The notes below the pieces were generated by a model. The model did no database searches and was not told the DNA's origin. It saw only the letters and a program-made list of their open reading frames with translations. Positions 8,466 through 15,445 of a stretch of DNA of 64,000 nt are shown in pieces. How positions within the stretch are numbered: position 1 is the stretch's first letter; each line of letters begins with the position of its first letter. Source of the DNA: WQUF01 sp031549885 (GTDB taxonomy: Bacteria; Bacillota; Clostridia; Clostridiales; Clostridiaceae); NCBI GenBank assembly GCA_031549885.1, contig JAVBPD010000037.1, forward strand, positions 10,983-74,982, read 5' to 3'. Both the position numbers and the translations under genes were made by a program.

Positions 8466-8789
8466 TCAATATATATTTAATTTTTTAGAACTTTTATATA
8501 TTGAATGTTTAAAATCTTGAACTATATCCTGTAAGTGACATGGAAAAACAAAATTACTTGACAAAAAAGATATCATTTCTAACGCAACATCTTCATTGTA
8601 AGATATAAATTCTGTTGTTGATTCAGATGATGCTTTTTCATTGTAAAGATGATTTATGGTCAATCCATAAAGAGCAGCATTATTTTCAGTTAAATTAGAA
8701 CAAATAACATATTCTAAAATGTGTTCTTCTGACCCAATCATAACTAAGGATTTTGTAATTAATTTGGAATTTACAACTATTTCACTCAT
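8466..8789 (-). CDS. Small protein resembling DUF6514 family
   Basis: About 107 residues when started at the ATG at 8789, which has GGGGGAG a few bases upstream; an in-frame extension to 8819 lacks this support. The segment YGLTINHLYNEK followed by a mixed region and FVFPCHLQDIVQDF resembles clostridial DUF6514 proteins, whose function is unknown. No signal peptide or membrane segment. It lies downstream of the two histidine kinases on the same strand but is separated by 114 bases containing an 0A-box-like sequence (8859-8865), so it may be a target of the Spo0A-like regulator or simply the last operon gene. The family assignment is from memory and moderately sure. Confidence 0.65.
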   Translation of the reverse strand: MSEIVVNSKLITKSLVMIGSEEHILEYVICSNLTENNAALYGLTINHLYNEKASSESTTEFISYNEDVALEMISFLSSNFVFPCHLQDIVQDFKHSIYKSSKKLNIY

Positions 8790-8858
8790 TGTTCTCCCCC
8801 AAAATATCCTTTGTACCATTATGATAATTTAAAAACTAAGTAAAAACAATCTTTTTAC

Positions 8859-8865
8859 TTCGACT
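8859..8865 (-). promoter_or_regulatory. Candidate 0A-like box upstream of the DUF6514-type gene
   Basis: On the minus strand this reads AGTCGAA, matching the Spo0A consensus TGTCGAA at 6 of 7 bases, 70 bases before the start at 8789. It is short and could be chance. Confidence 0.3.
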
Positions 8866-8903
8866 GTTTTCAGAACATATTTGTGGTAATTATCGATATT
8901 TTA

Positions 8904-10253
8904 CTATTTATTTAAACTTAAATTAGAGGGAAATAATTCAATTAAAACAACAAATTCATTTTTTCTATAGGATGAATAACATTTTACATTGTTATATTTA
9001 TATAAATAATCTTGCATTATTAGATTTGCTTTATCTAACTGCGTATTTTTATTGCCTTCAAGCATATAAATTTTTAACTTTATATTTTTTTTATTGTTAT
9101 CATCATTTATTGAAAAAAATAAATTTTTATTTTTTTTATCTGATATTAAATCAATCATATAATCAAATAAGTCGCTTAATACAAAGCAAAGGCTTTCATT
9201 GTTTATATACATTTCCTTTATATCGCAATCTATATTTATCGTTAATTTTATATTTCTTTCTTTAGTAATGCTTGTTTTACTAATTAAAAGAATTGCTAAC
9301 AATGGATTTTGAGCCATTTTTTGTTCGAAATTTACTTGATTTTCTGCAGTATAGATGGTAAGAGATTTGTGATATTTTTTTAATTTATCCATATCTCCAA
9401 TTGACAAATAACCTCCATAAGTTTGAAGAATATTATTAATATCATGCTTTAAACCAGCAAAATCTTCGATTGTTGTTGTTAATTTTTTTATATATGCATC
9501 CTTATTTTCAAGGTTAGTACGAGCATTTAAATTAAAACTAATAAGTACATTTAGAACAAAAGCAATTGACAAGACTAAAACAATATAAAAAAAGGCAAAA
9601 CTGCGAGGCTCTACCCAAAAAGGCATAACAACCACAAAAGCATATATAATTGATGCTATTAAAAAACCAATTCCAAGTTCAATTATTGGACTCTTTGAAG
9701 GTTTACTATTTTTAAATGGTAATCTAAAGAAAAAGTGAGAAAATTTAAAAAAAATTTTAAAAATAATAAAAATAATTGTATATACAATTGTATATATAAC
9801 AACTGAAATGGCATCAAGCATATAATTATATCTTGCTTCAGTCTGCAGGAAAAAATTAGCATTTATAAATTGGTTTAATGCTGTCATTAAAATAATATAA
9901 TGATAAACAAGCTTCATCAAATTAATTGAATGGTATTTTGATAGTTTTAACACTTTAATGCCAAGAAAATAACAAATGATTAAAAAAAATGGGTTAGGCA
10001 TTATAACCAGTGCATATCTAAGTATAGAAAAATCTGAATACCCTCCAATAACGTAAATTCCATAAATCCAAAATTGATTTAATACTATGCTAGTTAATAA
10101 AATAAAAATTATGCGGCGTTTTAAACTTACTTTTTCTCCATATAAAGTTAATATTAAATCAGTAGTATATATATAAAAAATAATAATCGTCAAAGTTGAT
10201 ATAAAAAATAAAATCACTTGCATTGTTGATGAATATGCAAAATCAGGAAACAA
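8904..10253 (-). CDS. HPK10/AgrC-like membrane histidine kinase, phosphoacceptor kept but ATP-binding domain degenerate
   Basis: A 449-residue protein starting at TTG 10253 (AGGTG upstream). Residues 1-245 form six or seven membrane helices; the rest is cytosolic. The dimerization/phosphoacceptor segment reads GLKHDINNIL with His270, as in AgrC-type (HPK10) kinases. The ATP-binding domain is decayed: where the paralogue has LGNLLDNAIE this protein has LSDLFDYMID (Asp361 and Tyr365 instead of the two Asn), and the glycine box DGLG is missing altogether. It is paralogous along its whole length to the kinase at 10275-11642 (shared PNP, GIKVLKLS, YNY-LDA segments). Inference: it can be phosphorylated but probably cannot bind ATP itself. 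Confidence 0.82.
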   Translation of the reverse strand: MFPDFAYSSTMQVILFFISTLTIIIFYIYTTDLILTLYGEKVSLKRRIIFILLTSIVLNQFWIYGIYVIGGYSDFSILRYALVIMPNPFFLIICYFLGIKVLKLSKYHSINLMKLVYHYIILMTALNQFINANFFLQTEARYNYMLDAISVVIYTIVYTIIFIIFKIFFKFSHFFFRLPFKNSKPSKSPIIELGIGFLIASIIYAFVVVMPFWVEPRSFAFFYIVLVLSIAFVLNVLISFNLNARTNLENKDAYIKKLTTTIEDFAGLKHDINNILQTYGGYLSIGDMDKLKKYHKSLTIYTAENQVNFEQKMAQNPLLAILLISKTSITKERNIKLTINIDCDIKEMYINNESLCFVLSDLFDYMIDLISDKKNKNLFFSINDDNNKKNIKLKIYMLEGNKNTQLDKANLIMQDYLYKYNNVKCYSSYRKNEFVVLIELFPSNLSLNK

Positions 10254-10274
10254 TATATCACACCTACTTTTTAT

Positions 10275-11642
10275 TCACTTGGACCATACTTCAATATAAA
10301 CAGAAAATTCATTTTTATAGTAATTAAAATGTAATGAACTATTTCCATATTTGCGCAGGGTGTTGCGCGCTTGAATTATTCCAAGTCCGTCATGTCCTTC
10401 TTTTGTCGCTATTTTTTGAACAGTAATTTTGTCAATATCTACATCGTCTTTAGTGCTATTAGATATTATTATGAGCTTGCATTCAGCATCTTTTTGTCTT
10501 ACTGAAAATGAAACTCGTCTTTGAAGAGATATTGCAGCAGTTTCTATTGCATTATCTAGCAAATTTCCAAGTACCATACTTAAGTCTAAATCATCAATGT
10601 ACATATTTTCTAATGGACACAAAATTGGAATGAAAAATAATATGCCATTAGAATTTGCATATTCAAGTTTTTTAAGCAAAACAGAAATCAAAACTGGATT
10701 TTGATTCATCCTTTTTGCAAGCTTAATTTTCTCGTTTGTCAATAAAGTTTTTTCAACTAAAGACTCATGATATAATTTTAATTCATCAAAATTATCATGT
10801 TCTAAATAATTATCATATGAATTAAGCATGTTGTTAAATTCTTTTTTTAATTCATTAAAACTTTCAATGGAATTAGATAAACTATCAATGTAAGAATCCT
10901 TAATTGCAAGTTCATTTTTTAATACTCGATTAAAGCTCAAGTTTAAATCTGTTAATAAGCAAAATATTAGCTGTATTATAACAACAATAATTTCAAATCC
11001 ATGAAATTTATTTAAAACTATTATAAAGATTATGTTTAAATATATTAAGGTCATAATCAGAAAACTAATAATAAACTCAAGCTTCCAATTTTTAACTTTA
11101 ATACTATCATTTATACGTATCATGATGCTATGCTTATCTATATAATTGGCAACAAAAATATAAGATAAAATATAAAAAACGTCACATAGCAATAAAGTTA
11201 AAGCGTCGAGCAAATAATTATATGGAACAGATTGAGCAAAAAAAGTTCTTCTTATAAAAATGTTAGTGCTTATAGTAATTAACATATAAAAATATGAATG
11301 CCTTACAACATTTATAGATTTATAATTAGATAATTTTAATACCTTAATTCCAACATAATAGCAAAATATTGTTAACAGGGGATTTGGAATAACTACAATT
11401 GAAAGTAACCTTTCAGGAATAGAGTTAAATCCAAAAAATGCATATGTACCATAAATTATTAAAAGATAAAACCAACATATTGGAACTATAAATAATACTT
11501 TTCTTTGCAAGCTAACTTTTGTATCATATATTTTTAATAAAATCTCTAATACCAAATAAAAAAACATTGTATTAGATGCTATTGAAACCATTGTTAAAAT
11601 ACTTTCCATTTGTCTTGTATAACTGAATTCAGGAAAACTCAA
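10275..11642 (-). CDS. HPK10/AgrC-like membrane histidine kinase, ATP-binding domain intact but phosphoacceptor histidine lost
   Basis: A 455-residue protein starting at TTG 11642 with GAGGTGATATATC before it. Six or seven N-terminal membrane helices are followed by a cytosolic kinase core. The catalytic domain looks active: N-box LGNLLDNAIETA (Asn360, Asn364) and G-box GHDGLGII (Asp418-Gly421). The phosphoacceptor position, however, reads ELKKEFNNML: Lys267 stands where the partner kinase has His270, and no other histidine is suitably placed. It lies 27 bases after the response regulator gene and 21 bases before the other kinase. Inference: it supplies ATP and phosphorylates the partner in a heterodimer. 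Confidence 0.84.
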   Translation of the reverse strand: MSFPEFSYTRQMESILTMVSIASNTMFFYLVLEILLKIYDTKVSLQRKVLFIVPICWFYLLIIYGTYAFFGFNSIPERLLSIVVIPNPLLTIFCYYVGIKVLKLSNYKSINVVRHSYFYMLITISTNIFIRRTFFAQSVPYNYLLDALTLLLCDVFYILSYIFVANYIDKHSIMIRINDSIKVKNWKLEFIISFLIMTLIYLNIIFIIVLNKFHGFEIIVVIIQLIFCLLTDLNLSFNRVLKNELAIKDSYIDSLSNSIESFNELKKEFNNMLNSYDNYLEHDNFDELKLYHESLVEKTLLTNEKIKLAKRMNQNPVLISVLLKKLEYANSNGILFFIPILCPLENMYIDDLDLSMVLGNLLDNAIETAAISLQRRVSFSVRQKDAECKLIIISNSTKDDVDIDKITVQKIATKEGHDGLGIIQARNTLRKYGNSSLHFNYYKNEFSVYIEVWSK

Positions 11643-11669
11643 GATATATCACCTCAATACAGTAATGGA

Positions 11670-12428
11670 TTAGTAAAAGTTTGCGTTTCTTTTTATATAA
11701 TCAACAACAACGGATATGAATTCACCGTTGGTGATTTTTTTGCCATCTGTATAAGAAAATATTTGTTCATATAACTTAGTATTATTTTTTTTCATTCTGG
11801 AAATTGCATCTCTTATATTTTTTTCTACTGATGATACAGATACTTTCCTTTGCTTTGCAACTTCAGGATATAAAACTTTGGTAAGCAAGCGAACACTATC
11901 AGGATTTTCATAATGAAAAACAAGTGCATCAATAATACAGTCTGTGGATAGTTTGTTTGGGGACATTCCTAAACGATACACTAAATTTTTAAACAAAAAT
12001 ACAGTATTCTTATTTTGAGAAACTTTAGAATCATTTGTAAATATACTATCCTCTTCTTGTTGTTTTATAATATTTCTTAGTGATTCTATGACTATTTCAA
12101 CTGATACTGGTTTCATGCTATAAAAATCGATTTCTAAGTCATTTAATATTTTAATAATAGTGTCTGTGCCAATGCCAGAAAGAATATAAATTATTGGTTT
12201 ATAATCTATAAATTGAGTTCTAATGTGGTTTACTATATAAGCACCATCATACTCAGGCATAATAATATCAAGAATAATTATATCTGGTTTAAAGTTTTGT
12301 ATTTGTGCAATTGTTTCCTTTCCATCATATGCTTTAGCAACTACATTAAAATCATGTTCATTATTTATCCTTGTTTCTAAAATTTCTAACCATTGCTTAT
12401 TATCATCAGCAATTAAAACTGAATACAT
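11670..12428 (-). CDS. Response regulator with Spo0A-type DNA-binding domain (Spo0A paralogue)
   Basis: A 252-residue protein. The receiver domain (1-120) has the acidic pair Asp8-Asp9, phosphoacceptor Asp54 in ILDIIMP, Ser84 at the switch position and Lys106 in MKP. The C-terminal domain (about 145-250) matches the Spo0A output domain: TKVLYPEVAKQ, then VEKNIRDAI, corresponding to the Spo0A recognition helix, and a final NGEFISVVVDYIK. Canonical Spo0A is normally an orphan gene; here the regulator is first in a row with two histidine kinases, so it is probably a paralogue with dedicated input. The predicted target is an 0A-box-like sequence. Whether the true spo0A lies elsewhere cannot be seen. 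Confidence 0.88.
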   Translation of the reverse strand: MYSVLIADDNKQWLEILETRINNEHDFNVVAKAYDGKETIAQIQNFKPDIIILDIIMPEYDGAYIVNHIRTQFIDYKPIIYILSGIGTDTIIKILNDLEIDFYSMKPVSVEIVIESLRNIIKQQEEDSIFTNDSKVSQNKNTVFLFKNLVYRLGMSPNKLSTDCIIDALVFHYENPDSVRLLTKVLYPEVAKQRKVSVSSVEKNIRDAISRMKKNNTKLYEQIFSYTDGKKITNGEFISVVVDYIKRNANFY

Positions 12429-12605
12429 AATTACATCATCCTTAAAAAAAGTGGATATATTTTAGTTAATATATATATTATATTATATTACATTTTAAAT
12501 ACTAATTATAAATTTTTCGAATATTATCGATACTATTAAGAATGTTCTTTAAATAAAACATTTTTCTCTTAAAAAATTATACACTAATAACTCTATCTGC
12601 ATTGT

Positions 12606-12612
12606 TATCGAA
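12606..12612 (+). promoter_or_regulatory. Candidate 0A-like box
   Basis: TATCGAA, 6 of 7 matches to the Spo0A consensus TGTCGAA, in the divergent region between a Spo0A-like regulator gene and its neighbour. It could mediate autoregulation; the match is short. Confidence 0.3.
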
Positions 12613-12772
12613 AAATAGAATAAAAATTATAATAAATTAATTATTATATACTAATTTATATTATAAAATAATTATTTGATATAAAATAGTCTAATTTGCT
12701 AATTATTGTACAGTTTTGCTAAATAGTAAATCTTAGGCCTTAGCTTAATTTTATAATTTATTAAATTTTTTA

Positions 12773-12802
12773 TTGATAAAACAAACAAAAATTTGATATT
12801 AT
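12773..12802 (+). promoter_or_regulatory. Candidate sigma-A promoter for the DUF1576 gene
   Basis: TTGATA at 12773-12778 and TATTAT at 12797-12802 with an 18-base spacer; a TATAAT follows at 12803. Plausible, but AT-rich DNA yields such matches readily. Confidence 0.35.
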
Positions 12803-12832
12803 TATAATTGATTAAATAGTGGAGGATTTTTT

Positions 12833-14167
12833 GTGATAAAAATAAAACATAATGTAAATAAGTGCTTTTATATAATCTTTTTGCTTATCTCGTCCATTCT
12901 TATAATATTTGGTATAATATTTACACCATCCTTTAATGAATTAAAGAGCAATTTTCTTTCTATTTTTAAACAACAATCATTAATTAACCAAGATTATTTT
13001 GAGGTTTTAAATATAGGTCAAGCTTTTATAATTAGTGGATTTTTAGTAATTGCAGTGCTTTTAACTTATTATATTTCTAAAGTAAAAATAGATGGAACTC
13101 ATATTGCAGCAATAATGATGGTTTTAGGATTTTCGTTTTTTGGGAAAAATATATTTAATGTATGGCCTTTATTCTTTGGAGTAATCTTATTTGCAAAAGT
13201 TCATAAAAGAGAATATGCAAAGGTTATAAATTTAGCTTGGTTTTCTACAGCATTGTCTCCAATTGTTGGATATATCTCATTTGATACTTCTGTTTTAAAG
13301 TCTGGATCATTTGTAGCAATATTAATTGCAATATTTTTTGGTGTTATATCTGGATATTTAATTGCTATTTTTGCAGACCATGGACATAAAATACATCAAA
13401 ACTTAACATTGTATAATGCTGGTTTTGTTGCAGGAATTGTAGCGCTTATAATAAATTCTTTTTTAAAGGCTATAGGTTTTGCAAGCAATGTAGTCAATAA
13501 AGCTTCTTATTTAAAAAACGAAAATTTTAAATTATCTATTGTTTTATTTTGTATATTCCTTATATTATTTTTATCTGGGCTTATTTTAAATAAGGGGATT
13601 AATGACGTTAAAATCATATTTAAAAAGGATGCAAAATATCAAGATTTTGTACTTCATCATGGACTGGGAATTACACTTGTAAATATGTCTTTTTTAGGAA
13701 CAATTACAACTTTATATGTATTGCTAGTTGGTGGACATTTAAATGGTTCAGTATATGCTGCGATTTTTACAGTAACTGGCTTTTCAGCTTATGGCATGAC
13801 AATTTTTAATATAACTCCTATTATTTTAGGGTCTATATTAATGTCATTTTTAACAGGGGGTATAAGCAGCATTTTTGTTCCAATAAGCTTTTTAAACAAT
13901 GCAATGGAAAACGTAAAGTCAAATACAATGTTAACTACTACAATATTTGGTTGTGGATTATCTCCCTTTGTAGGTCATTTTGGAGTTTTTGCAGGAGTAA
14001 TATCAGGGGCTTTTAACAGTTTACTTCTTCCGAATGTAAGCATATTGTATGGTTGGATGTCTTTATATAATAATGGTTTTTCCACTGGCCTTACTTCCAT
14101 AATTTTATTTCCGATTTTTGAGAATATTTATAAAAAACGAAAAAATAAATTTTCCATAGAATCATAG
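12833..14167 (+). CDS. DUF1576 family multi-pass membrane protein
   Basis: A 444-residue protein from GTG 12833 with GGAGG 6 bases upstream. It has about ten or more hydrophobic segments arranged as two related halves: LGFSFFGKNIFNVWPLFFGVIL in the first half resembles VTGFSAYGMTIFNITPIILGSIL in the second, so it looks like an internal duplication, as in many transporters. Two short His-containing loops (DHGHKIHQNLTLYNAG and LHHGLG) are notable. I recognise it as DUF1576, a clostridial family with no assigned function. It is divergent from the Spo0A-like regulator, which may control it. Confidence 0.75.
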   Translation: MIKIKHNVNKCFYIIFLLISSILIIFGIIFTPSFNELKSNFLSIFKQQSLINQDYFEVLNIGQAFIISGFLVIAVLLTYYISKVKIDGTHIAAIMMVLGFSFFGKNIFNVWPLFFGVILFAKVHKREYAKVINLAWFSTALSPIVGYISFDTSVLKSGSFVAILIAIFFGVISGYLIAIFADHGHKIHQNLTLYNAGFVAGIVALIINSFLKAIGFASNVVNKASYLKNENFKLSIVLFCIFLILFLSGLILNKGINDVKIIFKKDAKYQDFVLHHGLGITLVNMSFLGTITTLYVLLVGGHLNGSVYAAIFTVTGFSAYGMTIFNITPIILGSILMSFLTGGISSIFVPISFLNNAMENVKSNTMLTTTIFGCGLSPFVGHFGVFAGVISGAFNSLLLPNVSILYGWMSLYNNGFSTGLTSIILFPIFENIYKKRKNKFSIES

Positions 14168-14226
14168 CGTAATTATAGTTTATAATTAAATAAAAAATAA
14201 AAATTTACACATTGAGGAGGTTATGA

Positions 14227-14574
14227 ATGAATTTTGAAAGTATATTTAAAAATGTAGGAAAAGCTTGTGGGAACTTAGTTGAAGGTGGTATAAATATTTA
14301 TGGTGATGCTTTATGCGCTTTTTATGATTTAAGAGGAAAAGAAGAGTCATCAAAAAAGTCTAGGCAAATTTCAAAAGATGTTGCAAAGACATCTTCAGAA
14401 ATTGCTGAAGTCTGTTTTGAAGCGGTGGGTATTATTGCAGATTTTGCTGTTTTACAAGGAGCCCAATTTGTAAAGGCTATAAAAGAATATGCTTATGTTA
14501 AAGATGTCCATGTAGAAGGTGATTTAGATGAGGATAAAATAGTTGAACCTATTAATTTTGAAGTAATTAATTAG
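14227..14574 (+). CDS. Small hypothetical protein
   Basis: A 115-residue protein I do not recognise. GAGGAGG precedes the ATG. The N-terminal half is rich in Gly, Lys and Ser; the middle (SRQISKDVAKTSSEIAEVCF) looks helical and amphipathic; the C-terminus is acidic (EGDLDEDKIVEP). There is no clear membrane helix or signal peptide. Its end overlaps the convergent IscA-like gene by 8 bases. Confidence 0.6.
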   Translation: MNFESIFKNVGKACGNLVEGGINIYGDALCAFYDLRGKEESSKKSRQISKDVAKTSSEIAEVCFEAVGIIADFAVLQGAQFVKAIKEYAYVKDVHVEGDLDEDKIVEPINFEVIN

Positions 14575-14905
14575 GTTTATCTAATTTTTGTTTACATGAT
14601 GATTTGCAATTTTTACAAGAATTATTATTTGTTTTTTTAGTGATTATTTTTAATAAAAAAGTATCTTTCTCATATTTTAAGAATAATTCATCTAAAATAT
14701 TTTCAATTTCATCATTGTAGCAAATACTGATTTTGCCTATAAATTGGCAGTTTTTGTAATTTTCTTTATGGTCAATTATAAGCTCTAAGCTTTTTATACA
14801 ATTTTGAGAAAGCTTTATAAAAAGACAATCATATTCACTATGTTTTATCATATTAAATAAAGCTTTTTCAGCGTTTTCGCTTATATGTATTTTTAAATTA
14901 TTCAT
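14567..14905 (-). CDS. Small IscA/HesB-like protein with C-terminal cysteine cluster
   Basis: A 112-residue cytosolic protein. The opening KIHISENAEKALFNMIK resembles the start of HesB/IscA-like proteins (iron-sulfur assembly fold), but the usual internal cysteine is not in an obvious place. The C-terminus carries CKNCKSSC (CxxC plus a third Cys), which could bind a metal. AAAGGAAG precedes the start. The 3' end overlaps the convergent gene. The fold assignment is weak; the cysteine cluster is directly visible. Confidence 0.5.
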   Translation of the reverse strand: MNNLKIHISENAEKALFNMIKHSEYDCLFIKLSQNCIKSLELIIDHKENYKNCQFIGKISICYNDEIENILDELFLKYEKDTFLLKIITKKTNNNSCKNCKSSCKQKLDKPN

Positions 14906-14968
14906 AACATATACTTCCTTTGATATATAAATTTAGTTTGATTCTAGTATAAAGGAGGCGCCCTGTCA

Positions 14969-15325
14969 ATGTTTAAGTATAGATATGGAATTGATAAATA
15001 TAGCCTGTTTCTTGTAGCATTATCTTTACCATTTGCTTTAAGTAAATACACTATTGTCATTTCGCTTATTTTAATAACTTATTCATTTTATAGGAGTTTA
15101 TCAAAAAATTTTGTGAAGAGAAAAAATGAACTTTATAAATTTGAAAGCATTCTGGAAAAATTTAAATTAAAAATATTAAGAGAATTTACATCTATAAAAA
15201 ATAAAATTAAATACAAAATAGTAATATGCCCTAATTGTTCACAAAAATTAAGGGTGCCTCGCTTTAAAGGTAAATTGGTAATAACATGCAAATCTTGCAA
15301 TTATCAGTTTAAGTTTAGAAGTTGA
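14969..15325 (+). CDS. Membrane-anchored zinc-ribbon protein
   Basis: A 118-residue protein with AAAGGAGG 11 bases upstream of its ATG. Residues 10-45 form one or two membrane helices, followed by a basic helical stretch and a C-terminal zinc ribbon (CPNCSQKLRVPRFKGKLVI then CKSC). The CPxC...CxxC spacing and the LRVP-GKL pattern are typical of zinc-ribbon domains in Gram-positive membrane proteins. It is divergent from the IscA-like gene. Function unknown; the ribbon may bind nucleic acid or protein on the cytosolic face. Confidence 0.7.
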   Translation: MFKYRYGIDKYSLFLVALSLPFALSKYTIVISLILITYSFYRSLSKNFVKRKNELYKFESILEKFKLKILREFTSIKNKIKYKIVICPNCSQKLRVPRFKGKLVITCKSCNYQFKFRS

Positions 15326-15377
15326 TGGTGAAAATATATACAAAAACATTTTAATTTGTTATTATTTAATTTAAAAT

Positions 15378-15405
15378 ATGCTTAAGGTTAAAGCCTTAGC
15401 TTATT
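15378..15405 (+). terminator. Probable terminator after the zinc-ribbon gene
   Basis: GCTTAAGG and CCTTAGC pair with one bulged base and are followed by TTATTTTT. Confidence 0.5.
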
Positions 15406-15445
15406 TTTGACTATTGTTCTAATTTTAATAGGTTGGTGAAAAAAT

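Larger units (their letters stand above)
12429..12832. other. Divergent intergenic region between the Spo0A-like regulator and DUF1576 genes
   Basis: I find no gene in these 404 very AT-rich bases. It must hold promoters for both flanking genes. Three sequences with a TCGA core similar to 0A boxes lie here: ATTCGAA read on the minus strand at 12516-12522, TATCGAT at 12525-12531, and TATCGAA at 12606-12612 (6 of 7 matches to TGTCGAA). TTTTTCGA near 12513 and TCGAAAAA near 12608 are inverted copies of each other. Confidence 0.4.

Noticed and set aside
8972..9265. Plus-strand open frame of 97 codons
   Set aside because: It is antisense to the histidine kinase gene, Leu/Tyr/Phe-rich, and has no ribosome-binding site.
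10275..11642. The His-less kinase as a pseudogene
   Set aside because: The frame is intact, has a good ribosome-binding site, and keeps precise N- and G-boxes; decay would be expected to hit these too.
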